This document shows, piece after piece, positions 40,293 through 48,756 of a stretch of 64,000 bases of DNA. Source of the DNA: Rhizobium metallidurans (lineage in GTDB: Bacteria; Pseudomonadota; Alphaproteobacteria; Rhizobiales; Rhizobiaceae); assembly GCF_014196505.1 (NCBI RefSeq), contig NZ_JACIDW010000017.1, positions 30,471 to 94,470 on the forward strand. The letters are read 5' to 3'. Under the pieces are notes generated by a model. That model made no database searches, was not told the origin of the DNA, and worked only from the letters and a program-made list of their open reading frames with translations. The translations under genes and the position numbers were made by a program. The stretch's first letter is position 1, and each line of letters opens with the position of its first letter.

Positions 40293-42191
40293 ATGTCCGC
40301 AGACAGCCATTCACACGACCAGAAAACGAGCCCGCGCAAGCTCTTCTATCTCGCGCTCGGCTCCGTCGGCGTCGTCTACGGTGACATCGGCACCAGCCCG
40401 CTTTACGCCTTCCGCGAAGCGCTGAGGCCCGTCGCCGCCGACGGCCTCACCCGTTCCGAGGTCATCAGCGTCGTCTCGCTGATGATCTGGGCGCTGACCA
40501 TCATCGTCACCATCAAATACGTGCTGCTTCTGCTGCGCGCCGATAACGAAGGCGAGGGCGGCACGCTCTCGCTGCTGGCGCTTCTGTTGAAGACCGCCAA
40601 CGGCCACACCGCCATGCTGATGATGCTCGGCCTCGTCGGCGCGGCACTCTTCCTCGGCGATGCGATGATCACGCCGGCGCTGTCGGTGCTTTCCGCGGTC
40701 GAAGGTCTGAAGCTCGTCGCGCCGTCGCTGACCAGCTATATCGTGCCGATCTCGGTGGCCATCCTCGCCGTGCTCTTCGCCTTCCAGTCGCGCGGCACCG
40801 GAACGATGGCGCGCTATTTCGGACCGATCACCGCGCTCTGGTTCATCGTCATCGCCATCGTCGGCATCTCGCACATCTCCGACGATTTCGGCATCCTGGC
40901 CGCGTTCAACCCCTATTACGCCGTGAACTTCCTGATGAACGAGGGCTTCTTCGGCGTCATCGTGCTCGGCGCCGTGTTCCTGACGCTGACGGGCGCCGAA
41001 GCGCTCTATGCCGACCTTGGCCACTTCGGCCGCCGACCCATCCAGTGGGCGTGGTTCGTGCTGGTCTTCCCGGCGCTGACGCTGAACTATCTCGGCCAGG
41101 GCGCGCTGGTGCTCGGCAATCCGCAGGCCATGAGCGATCCCTTCTACCTGATGTTCCCGAAATGGGCGTTGCTGCCGGCCGTCATCCTGGCCACCGCCGC
41201 CACCATCATCGCCAGCCAGGCCGTGATCACCGGGGCATTTTCGCTGATCCGCCAGGCCATCAACCTCGGCTACCTGCCGCGCATGGAAATCCTCTTCACC
41301 TCGGAAACCAACACGGGCCAGATCTTCGTACCCTCGGTCAACCTCGTGCTGTTCCTCGGCGTGATCTTCCTGGTCATCACCTTCGGCAGCTCGGATTCGC
41401 TGTCGACGGCCTATGGCATCTCCGTCACTGGCGCCATGGTCGTCACCTCGATCATGACCTTCGAGTTCGTCCGCGCCCGCTGGAACTGGTCGGTGCTGAC
41501 GGCGACCGCCGTGCTGGCCCCGCTTTTCACGCTGGAGCTGATCTTCCTCGGCGCCAACCTCATCAAGATCTACGACGGCGGCTATATCCCGGTCCTGATC
41601 GCCACCACCTTCGTCGTCATCATGTGGACATGGCGTCGCGGCTCGGCGCTGTTGATGGAAAAGACCCGCCACACGGATATTCCGCTGGCCTCGTTCATTT
41701 CCTCGATTGAACGCAAGAGCGATCACTCGCCGGCCCATGTTCCCGGCACCGCGATCTTCCTGACCAGCGATCCGGAATCGGCACCCGCGGCACTTCTTCA
41801 CAATCTGAAGCACAACCACGTCCTGCACGACAAGAACGTGATCCTGACGATCCGCACGGTCAACAAGCCGCGCGTGCCGAACGCCGACCGCTACAAGGTC
41901 GAGCAGATCTCCGAGCGCTTCTCGCGCGTCGAGCTCTTGTTCGGCTTCATGGAATCGCAGAACGTCTCGCAGGCGCTGGCGACGCTGCGCAAGACCGGGC
42001 TGAAGTTCGACATCATGTCGACTTCCTTCTATCTCGGCCGCCGCAAGCTGGTGCCGGATGCGAAGTCGGGAATGCCCTATTGGCAGGACCGTCTCTACAT
42101 CGCGCTCGCCAACGCCGCCGCCAATCCGTCGGACTACTTCCGCCTGCCGGCCAACCGCGTCGTCGAGCTCGGCTCGCACGTCATCATCTGA
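40293..42191 (+). CDS. kup: Low-affinity potassium uptake protein, KUP family
   Basis: Inner-membrane K+/H+ symporter of 632 residues. It begins MSADSHSHDQKTSPRKLFYL, followed by the family signature GVVYGDIGTSPLYAFREAL near residue 26, about 12 membrane segments, the LLRADNEGEGGTLSLLALL segment near 81, and a cytoplasmic C-terminal domain from about residue 480 (PHTALLHNLKHN-type region: LLHNLKHNHVLHDKNV). Length fits Kup/TrkD. It directly follows corA. A strong terminator lies 22 bp after the stop. KUP systems work best at low pH, which would complement other K+ uptake systems not present here. Confidence 0.96.
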   Translation: MSADSHSHDQKTSPRKLFYLALGSVGVVYGDIGTSPLYAFREALRPVAADGLTRSEVISVVSLMIWALTIIVTIKYVLLLLRADNEGEGGTLSLLALLLKTANGHTAMLMMLGLVGAALFLGDAMITPALSVLSAVEGLKLVAPSLTSYIVPISVAILAVLFAFQSRGTGTMARYFGPITALWFIVIAIVGISHISDDFGILAAFNPYYAVNFLMNEGFFGVIVLGAVFLTLTGAEALYADLGHFGRRPIQWAWFVLVFPALTLNYLGQGALVLGNPQAMSDPFYLMFPKWALLPAVILATAATIIASQAVITGAFSLIRQAINLGYLPRMEILFTSETNTGQIFVPSVNLVLFLGVIFLVITFGSSDSLSTAYGISVTGAMVVTSIMTFEFVRARWNWSVLTATAVLAPLFTLELIFLGANLIKIYDGGYIPVLIATTFVVIMWTWRRGSALLMEKTRHTDIPLASFISSIERKSDHSPAHVPGTAIFLTSDPESAPAALLHNLKHNHVLHDKNVILTIRTVNKPRVPNADRYKVEQISERFSRVELLFGFMESQNVSQALATLRKTGLKFDIMSTSFYLGRRKLVPDAKSGMPYWQDRLYIALANAAANPSDYFRLPANRVVELGSHVII

Positions 42192-42212
42192 CGCGCCCAT
42201 CCATTCGTTAAG

Positions 42213-42237
42213 AGCCCGGCCGTCGCGCCGGGCTTTT
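42213..42237 (+). terminator. Rho-independent terminator after kup
   Basis: AGCCCGGC, six-base loop, GCCGGGCT, then TTTT. The perfect 8-bp GC stem and T run lie 22 bp downstream of the kup stop. Confidence 0.88.
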
Positions 42238-42284
42238 GCGTTTCAGGCTCTATAAGCATTTGCTGTATGAATTCGGAGCGGCGT

Positions 42285-42307
42285 ATTAACCAAGCATCAA
42301 GGTTAAT
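42285..42307. promoter_or_regulatory. ATTAACC-N9-GGTTAAT inverted repeat upstream of the SleB-like gene
   Basis: Perfect 7-bp arms 46 bp before the start codon. The half-sites resemble TTAACC words used by CtrA or by other cell-cycle regulators, but the spacing is not the CtrA N7 spacing. Confidence 0.35.
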
Positions 42308-42352
42308 GAGACATTTTTATCGGCATGTTCATGCGTCCCATGCCGGAGTCTG

Positions 42353-43570
42353 GTGTTGCGTCGAAATAATCGTGTTCCGGGTCAGTCAAGCGCCCATGGC
42401 GCGTCGCGCCGCTTCGGCAGGCTGAGCCCGCTGCTTCAACGTTGGAGTTCCCCCGCCCTGTTCGGCGTCTGCGCGTGGCTGATGTTTCCCACCATGGCCT
42501 CGCACGCCGATCTTGCCTCCTTTCTCGCCGGGCTCGACCAGGGCCGCGAAAACTGGCGCATGGTGCTGACCAATTCTCCCGCCGGCTCCATTCACCAGGC
42601 CGAGCTCGCCTTCTCCGATCCGACCGTGACCGGCGCGATCGCATCCGGCGCCGGAATGGTGCTGCCCGATGGCCGCAAGGTCGCCTTCACATCGAAGGAA
42701 AAGGTCCGCGAGGACACGCCCGACGAGGACCGCGTCAACCGCGCCTCCAAGAAGGGCAGGGTGGTCGCCGTCGAGCAGGTGCAGCCGCCCAAGGATTTCT
42801 CCGCCGGCTCCATTCTCCAGCGCACGCGCCTTCTGTTCCAGCCGAGCCTCGACCTCAAGGAAAGGTCGGCCTTCGTGAAGCCGAAGATCCGCGGCAAGGA
42901 AATCCAGATCGCCACCAACTTCTACCGCAAGCAGCAGCCGAAGCCGGCCGCCGACATTTCACCGATGCTGGCCGATCTGGTGACGAGCAACAAGGCGGAC
43001 GTGCTCGCCACGGCCTATGCGCCGGCCGCACCCGATTATGCCCGCCAGTCGCCTTTCGATTCCATCCTGACAGACAAGGCCGACGACGGCCGCTTCGTGC
43101 CGAAGATCGGGCCCAAGGATCACGCCTGGGCCGCCAGCGTCCTGCCGGCGAGCGTCTTCTCCCCGGCCGAGCAGCAGTGTCTCGCCTCCGGCGTCTACTT
43201 CGAGGCGCGCGGCGAAACCGTGAAGGGCCAGGCGGCCGTCGCCCAGGTCATTCTCAACCGCGTCCGCAATCCCGCCTATCCCAAGACCATCTGCGGCGTG
43301 GTCTACCAGAACGAGGACTGGCGCAATCGCTGCCAGTTTTCCTTCGCCTGCGACAACATCAAGGACCGCGTGAACTCGCCGGCCAACTGGAGAATCGCCC
43401 GCGACGTGGCGATGGCGGTGACCGCCGGTCGCATCTGGCTGCCGCAGGTCGGCTCCGCGACCCACTACCATGCCGTCTATGTCCGCCCGGCATGGGCCAA
43501 GACCATGGAAAAGGTCGGACGTATCGGCATGCACGTCTTCTACCGCACCTATGGTGGCGGCTGGAGCTGA
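42353..43570 (+). CDS. Cell-wall hydrolase, SleB family, membrane-anchored
   Basis: A 405-residue envelope protein. Residues about 33-50 form one hydrophobic segment (ALFGVCAWLMFPTMASHA), a signal anchor or signal peptide. A ~220-residue low-similarity periplasmic region follows. The C-terminal hydrolase_2 domain (residues about 275-400) shows CLASGVYFEARGETVKGQAA with the catalytic-type Glu, AVAQVILNRVRNPAYPKTIC and THYHAVYVRPAWAKTM, matching SleB-type lytic transglycosylases/cortex hydrolases. In non-sporulating alphaproteobacteria such enzymes remodel peptidoglycan. It begins at GTG 42353 with GGAG upstream. Confidence 0.9.
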   Translation: MLRRNNRVPGQSSAHGASRRFGRLSPLLQRWSSPALFGVCAWLMFPTMASHADLASFLAGLDQGRENWRMVLTNSPAGSIHQAELAFSDPTVTGAIASGAGMVLPDGRKVAFTSKEKVREDTPDEDRVNRASKKGRVVAVEQVQPPKDFSAGSILQRTRLLFQPSLDLKERSAFVKPKIRGKEIQIATNFYRKQQPKPAADISPMLADLVTSNKADVLATAYAPAAPDYARQSPFDSILTDKADDGRFVPKIGPKDHAWAASVLPASVFSPAEQQCLASGVYFEARGETVKGQAAVAQVILNRVRNPAYPKTICGVVYQNEDWRNRCQFSFACDNIKDRVNSPANWRIARDVAMAVTAGRIWLPQVGSATHYHAVYVRPAWAKTMEKVGRIGMHVFYRTYGGGWS

Positions 43571-43718
43571 CAAAACCGTGTAAAAGGTGCGTTTTCGCGC
43601 CGGATTGCCCCCTCGGCGCGCGGATTCTTTCCCCCGATTCCGCAGCAAGCCGCCCAGATCGATCTAACCGCATGTTTTTCATCGCTTATTTTAAGGCTGG
43701 ACATCGACCTCCTACGCC

Positions 43719-43747
43719 TTGACTATGCTTTTTGCTAAAACTATGTT
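43719..43747 (+). promoter_or_regulatory. Probable promoter of the ATP synthase F0 operon
   Basis: TTGACT (43719-43724), 17-base spacer, TATGTT (43742-43747), 101 bp before atpI. Both elements and spacing fit a vegetative promoter. Confidence 0.6.
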
Positions 43748-43848
43748 GCGCGCGACTTCAAAGCGGGCCGGAAGGTTCTTCAGCCTTGGGGTCGTTGTCC
43801 GGTAAGCCGGGGTAGCGGCGTAGCGGACGGCGGCAGGCGGAGGAGAGC

Positions 43849-44196
43849 ATGATGGCGGATGACCGCGAGGAGAGTCTGGAAAAGCGCCGTGCGCAGCTGG
43901 GAGCGGAACTCGCGACCAAGCGCATCGAGGCGGGGAAGGACGAGGCCGACGAGGCCCGCGCCGAAGTAAGCCGCCGGGGTTATGCCCAGGCGATGAAGCT
44001 TTCGAGCGAGTTCATTTCCGCGGTCGTGGTCGGCGCCGTTCTGGGTTATCTCTTCGACCGCTTTGTCGGCACTGCGCCTTGGGGATTGATCGTGCTTCTT
44101 CTTCTCGGATTTGGTGCCGGCGTGCTGAATGTGATGCGCGCTGCGGGCAAGGTCGCGAGACCGAGCTTCGAGGGGCGTGAAAGCGACCGGAAATAG
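43849..44196 (+). CDS. atpI: ATP synthase protein I
   Basis: Small accessory protein (115 residues) helping assembly of the c-ring of ATP synthase and possibly Mg2+ supply. A charged N-terminal ~45 residues (AQLGAELATKRIEAGKDEAD) is followed by two membrane segments (FISAVVVGAVLGYLFDRF and GLIVLLLLGFGAGVLNVMRA). The pattern and its position as first gene before atpB identify AtpI. GGAGGAG precedes ATG 43849; a second ATG follows immediately. Confidence 0.92.
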   Translation: MMADDREESLEKRRAQLGAELATKRIEAGKDEADEARAEVSRRGYAQAMKLSSEFISAVVVGAVLGYLFDRFVGTAPWGLIVLLLLGFGAGVLNVMRAAGKVARPSFEGRESDRK

Positions 44197-44271
44197 GGCG
44201 GAACGTTCAGGCGTTCGATCCAATGCAATAATCCCGTCTCGCGCGGGTGTAAGATATAGAGAGAACAAGCG

Positions 44272-45024
44272 GTGTCTAACGATCCGACTCAACAGTTCCT
44301 GGTCCAGAAGATTGTGCCGATCGACTTCGGCGGGATTGATTTCTCGTTTACGAACGCGTCGCTGTTCATGGTGGCGTCCGCCGCCGTTTCCGCCGGCTTT
44401 CTCTATTTCGCGACCTCCAACCGTGCCATCGTGCCCGGCCGCTCGCAGTCGATCGCCGAGATGTCCTACGAGTTCATCGCCGGAATGCTGAAGGAGGGCG
44501 CGGGATCCAAGGGGATGAAGTTCTTCCCGCTGGTCTTCTCGCTCTTCATGTTCGTGCTGACGGCCAACCTGCTCGGCATGTTCCCCTACTTCTTCACCAT
44601 TACCAGCCAGATCGTCGTCACCTTTGCTCTTGCTTTGCTCGTCATCGGCACGGTTCTGGTCTACGGCTTCTACAAGCACGGCTTCCACTTCCTGAATGTC
44701 TTCGTGCCTCAGGGCGTTCCTGGCATTCTGCTGCCGCTCGTCGTGGCCATCGAAATCATCTCGTTCCTGTCGCGTCCGATTTCGCTCTCCGTTCGTCTCT
44801 TCGCCAACATGCTGGCCGGTCACATCACCCTTAAAGTGTTCGCGGGCTTCGTCGCCTCGCTTGGAGCCATGGGTGCGGTCGGTATCGGCGGCGCTATCCT
44901 TCCCCTCATCATGACCGTCGCCCTGACGGGTCTCGAGTTCCTCGTCGCCTTCCTCCAGGCTTACGTCTTTGCGGTGCTGACTTGCATGTACCTCAACGAC
45001 GCGATCCACCCGGGTGGCCACTAA
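44272..45024 (+). CDS. atpB: ATP synthase F0 subunit a
   Basis: Membrane subunit forming the proton half-channels against the c-ring. The 250-residue protein has five to six hydrophobic segments, the functional Arg in SLSVRLFANMLAGH near residue 181, and the C-terminal TGLEFLVAFLQAYVFAVL helix. Length and motif are standard for subunit a. It starts at GTG 44272, 75 bp after atpI, and is followed by atpE after 69 bp. Confidence 0.96.
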   Translation: MSNDPTQQFLVQKIVPIDFGGIDFSFTNASLFMVASAAVSAGFLYFATSNRAIVPGRSQSIAEMSYEFIAGMLKEGAGSKGMKFFPLVFSLFMFVLTANLLGMFPYFFTITSQIVVTFALALLVIGTVLVYGFYKHGFHFLNVFVPQGVPGILLPLVVAIEIISFLSRPISLSVRLFANMLAGHITLKVFAGFVASLGAMGAVGIGGAILPLIMTVALTGLEFLVAFLQAYVFAVLTCMYLNDAIHPGGH

Positions 45025-45093
45025 GGGATACCGACATTGACGCCCCAGGGCGTCAGTCAATTCGCCGCAACAACCATTTCAAAGGAGTACAAC

Positions 45094-45321
45094 ATGGACG
45101 CGGAAGCAGCAAAATACATCGGCGCAGGCCTCGCTTGCCTTGGTATGGCAGGTACGGCTCTCGGCCTCGGCAACATCTTCGGCAGCTACCTGTCGGGCGC
45201 TCTGCGCAACCCGTCTGCCGCTGACAGCCAGTTCGGCCGTCTGGTATTCGGCTTCGCCGTTACGGAAGCTCTGGGCATCTTCTCGCTGCTCGTCGCTCTC
45301 CTTCTGCTGTTCGCTGTTTAA
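45094..45321 (+). CDS. atpE: ATP synthase F0 subunit c
   Basis: Proteolipid of 75 residues forming the rotating c-ring. Two helices: AAKYIGAGLACLGMAGTALG with the GxGxG packing pattern, polar loop around RNPSAADSQ, and the second helix with the proton-carrying Glu in FAVTEALGIFSLL. The carboxylate is Glu rather than Asp, and nothing in the sequence suggests sodium coupling. GGAG lies six bases before ATG 45094. Confidence 0.97.
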   Translation: MDAEAAKYIGAGLACLGMAGTALGLGNIFGSYLSGALRNPSAADSQFGRLVFGFAVTEALGIFSLLVALLLLFAV

Positions 45322-45398
45322 TTTCGGCGCACTGAGGGATCACGGCCTGCTAACAGCGAGCCGTGATCCTTTGTATTTGCAGACACCTGGAGGTGAGC

Positions 45399-46037
45399 AT
45401 GTTTTTTGTGACCCCGGCTTACGCTGAAGAAGCCCCGGCGGGAACCGCAGAAACTGGTGCGGCGACCGGTACAGCCGCGACTGCTGCCCCGGCCGCAGGC
45501 GAGGTCAATACCGAGACCGGCGTGCCAGGCGAAGAAAAGAGCGGTATATTTCCGCCATTCGATACCTCGACTTACGCTTCGCAGCTTCTGTGGCTGGCGA
45601 TCACTTTCGTTGCCTTCTTCGTGATTATGCAGAAGGTCATCGCACCGCGCATCGGCGGCATCCTCGAGCAGCGCCACACGCGCATCGCTCAGGACCTCGA
45701 CGAAGCAGCGCGCCTTAAGGCGCAGGCGGATGCCGATGTCGCGGCTTACGAAGCCGAACTCGCCGAAGCCCGTGCCAAGTCGAACGCCATCGGTACGGCA
45801 GCGCGCGACGCCGCCAAGCTCAAGGCCGAAGCCGACCGCCGCGCGGTCGAAGCCGCTCTGGCTGAAAAATTGAAGGCTGCCGAAGGCCGCATCGCCGAAA
45901 TCAAGGCACAGGCCTTCGCCGATGTCGGCACGATCGCCGAGGAAACGGCCAAGGCCGTTGTCGAACAGCTCGTCGGTGGCACCGCCACCAAGGCTGAAGT
46001 CGCCTCCGCCGTCACCGCCGCCAAGAAGGGAGCTTGA
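45399..46037 (+). CDS. atpG: ATP synthase F0 subunit b'
   Basis: One of two divergent stator subunits, b and b', characteristic of alphaproteobacteria, cyanobacteria and chloroplasts. The 212-residue protein has an Ala/Thr-rich N-terminus of about 55 residues, one membrane segment (QLLWLAITFVAFFVIMQKVI) and a long coiled coil of Glu/Ala/Lys heptads. I chose ATG 45399 (MFFVTPAYAEEAP) with GGAGG upstream; an ATG-less extension to 45363 is not needed. Its first residues up to AYAEE resemble a signal peptide start, which may be processed. atpF follows after two bases. Confidence 0.94.
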   Translation: MFFVTPAYAEEAPAGTAETGAATGTAATAAPAAGEVNTETGVPGEEKSGIFPPFDTSTYASQLLWLAITFVAFFVIMQKVIAPRIGGILEQRHTRIAQDLDEAARLKAQADADVAAYEAELAEARAKSNAIGTAARDAAKLKAEADRRAVEAALAEKLKAAEGRIAEIKAQAFADVGTIAEETAKAVVEQLVGGTATKAEVASAVTAAKKGA

Positions 46038-46039
46038 TC

Positions 46040-46525
46040 ATGGCATTGGACGCAACATTCTTTGCTCTGGTCAGCCTTGTCCTGTTCGTGGCGCTGATTG
46101 TCTACCTCAAGGTTCCCGGCATGATGGCGACGTCGCTCGACGACCGCGCCGATCAGATCCGCAACGAGCTGTCGGAAGCCAAGCGCCTGCGTGAAGAGGC
46201 CCAGCATCTGCTGGCCGAATATCAGCGCAAGCGCAAGGAAGCCGAAGCGGAAGCTGCCCAGATCCTGGCGGCCGCCGAGCGCGAAGCGGAAATGTTCACC
46301 GCCGAAGCCAAGAAGAAGACCGAGGAATTCGTCGCCAACCGCACAGCGGTTTCGGAAGCGAAGATCAAGCAGGCCGAAGCCGATGCGATGAAGGCGGTTC
46401 GTTCCGCCGCCGTCGACCTCGCCATCGCCGCCGCTGAAACGGTTCTCGTCAAGAAGGCCGATGCCAAGGTTCAGTCCGAACTCTTCGGAAATGCCCTTGG
46501 CCAGGTGAAGACCCGCCTCAACTGA
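46040..46525 (+). CDS. atpF: ATP synthase F0 subunit b
   Basis: Second stator subunit, 161 residues. A membrane segment near residues 5-25 (FFALVSLVLFVALIVYLKVP) precedes the coiled coil EAKRLREEAQHLLAEYQRKR onward. With b' it links F1 to the a subunit. ATG 46040 comes two bases after the atpG stop, with GGGAG upstream. The operon lacks F1 genes, which in rhizobia lie elsewhere. A terminator follows the stop by 22 bp. Confidence 0.96.
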   Translation: MALDATFFALVSLVLFVALIVYLKVPGMMATSLDDRADQIRNELSEAKRLREEAQHLLAEYQRKRKEAEAEAAQILAAAEREAEMFTAEAKKKTEEFVANRTAVSEAKIKQAEADAMKAVRSAAVDLAIAAAETVLVKKADAKVQSELFGNALGQVKTRLN

Positions 46526-46546
46526 GATCGGTTTTCTCGCATTCGA

Positions 46547-46570
46547 AGCCCCGGTTCGCCGGGGCTTTTT
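46547..46570 (+). terminator. Rho-independent terminator of the atp operon
   Basis: AGCCCCGG, TTCG tetraloop, CCGGGGCT, then TTTTT. A perfect 8-bp stem with an extra-stable loop. Confidence 0.93.
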
Positions 46571-46620
46571 GCGTTTGGGGATATCTTGCATCGGCGCCGG
46601 AAGGCCGGCCGAGGTTTCGC

Positions 46621-47292
46621 TTACTCGCCGTCGGGCAGTTCGGTCCGGCGCAGCGGCTTGAAGCTCATGCGATGCAGCGGGCAGGGGCCATGGCTATCGA
46701 TGCCGGCGCGGTGGCGCGCGGTGCCGTAGCCGGCATGGGCCGCGAAGCCATAAGCGGGGAAGATCAGGTCGGCGCGGGTCATCATCCGGTCGCGCGTGAC
46801 CTTGGCGACGATCGATGCGGCGGCGATCGACACCGAGCGGGCGTCGCCCTTGACGACGGCCTGGCCGGGACATGCGAGCCCGGGGGGCACGTCGAGCCCA
46901 TCGGTCAGCACGTAGCTTGCCGGGATCGATAGGCTGAGGATCGCGCGGCGCATGGCATCGAGGCTCGCCTTGCGAATATCCGTCCCGTCGATGCGGCGCG
47001 AGCTGGATGAAGCGATCGCGACGGTCGCGGTGGCGAGGATCTGCTCGAACAGCTCTTCCCGCCTCTGCGCCGAAAGCTGCTTGGAATCGTTCAGGCCATC
47101 GGGGATGCGCTTCGGATCGAGGATGACGGCGGCGGCAACGACGGGCCCCGCCAGCGGTCCTCGACCTGCCTCGTCGGCGCCGGCGACGGGCCAGTGGCCG
47201 GCTTTGCGCGCCTTGAGCTCCAGCCGGAAGTCCGGCACCAGGGGGACATCTTCGAAAAGCATGGGAGAATCGGGTGGCGTGCGACGTTTCAT
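46621..47292 (-). CDS. rnhB: Ribonuclease HII
   Basis: Endonuclease removing ribonucleotides and RNA from RNA-DNA hybrids. The 223-residue protein holds the catalytic carboxylates in VAGADEAGRGPLAGPVVAAA (Asp-Glu near residues 40-41), YVLTDGLDVPPGLA (Asp near 129) and the downstream SIAAASIVAKVTRD stretch with a fourth Asp. Length and motifs are typical of RnhB. ATG 47292 is the start. It is convergent with the atp operon and in the same direction as the radical SAM gene upstream, separated from it by a RIME-like repeat. Confidence 0.95.
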   Translation of the reverse strand: MKRRTPPDSPMLFEDVPLVPDFRLELKARKAGHWPVAGADEAGRGPLAGPVVAAAVILDPKRIPDGLNDSKQLSAQRREELFEQILATATVAIASSSSRRIDGTDIRKASLDAMRRAILSLSIPASYVLTDGLDVPPGLACPGQAVVKGDARSVSIAAASIVAKVTRDRMMTRADLIFPAYGFAAHAGYGTARHRAGIDSHGPCPLHRMSFKPLRRTELPDGE

Positions 47293-47402
47293 GCGGCTGA
47301 ACTTCGCACGCCAACCCGATTTCCTGCAAGTCCCCGGATCAGGGCGGCGGACCGGGGACTTGAGAACGGACGGCCAGGGTCAGTCGTCCGTAAGGGAATG
47401 TC

Positions 47403-47461
47403 AGAGCATGTCGCGCAAAAGTGTGCAGCGGTTTTGCGATAACGACATGCTGCAAAACTAG
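47403..47461. repeat. RIME-like repeat, short third copy
   Basis: A 59-bp copy of the first half of the repeat at 21540-21645. GCATGTCG and CGACATGC form the outer arms and CGCAAAA / TTTTGCG the inner arms. It ends on the stop codon of the radical SAM gene, as the waaA copy does. Confidence 0.78.
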
Positions 47462-48615
47462 AGCAGCGACAGCTGCACGCCGCTGCCGTTCGGCGGCAGG
47501 AACAGGTCGTCGCGCAGCGGCATGCCGCGGCGGGTCATGCCGAGCCGCTTCGTCGCCATCTCGAAGCGCCGGGCTATCTGCCAGGCATAGGGACCGGCGC
47601 CCTTCATGCGCTTGCTGAAATCGGCATCGTAGTCCTTGCCACCGCGCATCGAGCGCACCAGCGACATCACGTGCCGATAACGATCCGGATAGTGCTGCAG
47701 CAGCCAGTCGCGAAACAGCGGCGATACTTCCAGCGGCAGCCGCAGGATCACATAGCCCGCTTCCGTGGCGCCCGCGGCATTCGCCGCCTCGAGAACGCGC
47801 TCGATCTCGTGGTCGTTCAGCGCCGGAATGACCGGCGCCATCATCACCGATGTCCGGATGCCGGCCTCGCTCAGCGCCTTCAGCGCGTCGAGCCGCTTCG
47901 AAGGGGTCGACGCGCGCGGCTCCATCGTCCGCGCCAGCTTGCGGTCCAGCGTCGTCACCGACAGCGAGGCGCGCACCAGGTTCTTCTCAGCCATCCGCTG
48001 CAGGATATCGAGGTCGCGCAGGATGAGCGCCGACTTGGTGACGATGGAAACAGGATGGTTCGCCCGCTCCAGCACCTCGAGGATCTCCCGCATGATCCGC
48101 CATTCCTTCTCGATCGGCTGGTACGGGTCGGTGTTGGTGCCGATGGCGATCACCCGTGGCTTGTAGCCGGGTTTCGCCAGCTCGCGCTCCAGCAGCCTGG
48201 CCGCATCCGGCTTGGCGAACAGCCGCGCCTCGAAATCGAGCCCGGCCGAGAGGCCCATATAGGCGTGGGTGGGCCGCGCGAAGCAATAGATGCAGCCGTG
48301 CTCGCAGCCGCGATAGGGATTGATCGAACGGTCGAAAGGGATGTCAGGGGATTCGTTGCGGGTGATCGCCGTGCGCGGCTTTTCGATCTGCACCTCGGTC
48401 TTGAACGGCGGCAGCTCTTCCAGCGTCTGCCAGCCATCGTCGAATGTCTCCCGGCGCTGCGGTTCGAAGCGGCCGCCGGGGTTCAGTCCCGCGCCACGGC
48501 CACGCCGGCGGTCGACCTCTATCCTGAGGCCGGAAGAAACGATCATCGCGTCGGCAATATCCGCCGTATTGGCAGGCGCGAATGCGGCCTGCCCTGCAAG
48601 GGACTGTTCGTTCAT
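47458..48615 (-). CDS. PA0069-type radical SAM protein (SplB-like)
   Basis: A 385-residue radical S-adenosylmethionine protein. The cluster-binding motif C-x3-C-x2-C is in YRGCEHGCIYCFARPTHAY near residue 106, inside a core that runs to about residue 300 (IGTNTDPYQPIEKEWRIM, SIVTKSALILRDLDIL). The flanking DGWQTLEELPPFKTEV and RMKGAGPYAWQIARRFEMA are characteristic of the PA0069 family. Function is unknown; resemblance to spore photoproduct lyase suggests a repair or modification role only by analogy. ATG 48615 is the start. It is not in an operon with a recognisable partner. Confidence 0.9.
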   Translation of the reverse strand: MNEQSLAGQAAFAPANTADIADAMIVSSGLRIEVDRRRGRGAGLNPGGRFEPQRRETFDDGWQTLEELPPFKTEVQIEKPRTAITRNESPDIPFDRSINPYRGCEHGCIYCFARPTHAYMGLSAGLDFEARLFAKPDAARLLERELAKPGYKPRVIAIGTNTDPYQPIEKEWRIMREILEVLERANHPVSIVTKSALILRDLDILQRMAEKNLVRASLSVTTLDRKLARTMEPRASTPSKRLDALKALSEAGIRTSVMMAPVIPALNDHEIERVLEAANAAGATEAGYVILRLPLEVSPLFRDWLLQHYPDRYRHVMSLVRSMRGGKDYDADFSKRMKGAGPYAWQIARRFEMATKRLGMTRRGMPLRDDLFLPPNGSGVQLSLL

Positions 48616-48756
48616 CGGGTTTCTCCGTCGATGGAAGACTCGCCGCCTCCATCCGTTCTGCTGATTAAATTCCTAACGCTGAAATGAGAACAATGCAAGA
48701 ACAAAATTGGAAAACTGCCGCTGGTAATGTTTTGTGCGTCGCACTATAAATGAGCA

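Noticed and set aside
40311..42200. 629-residue minus-strand frame over kup
   Set aside because: Charged antisense shadow of a well-supported transporter gene.
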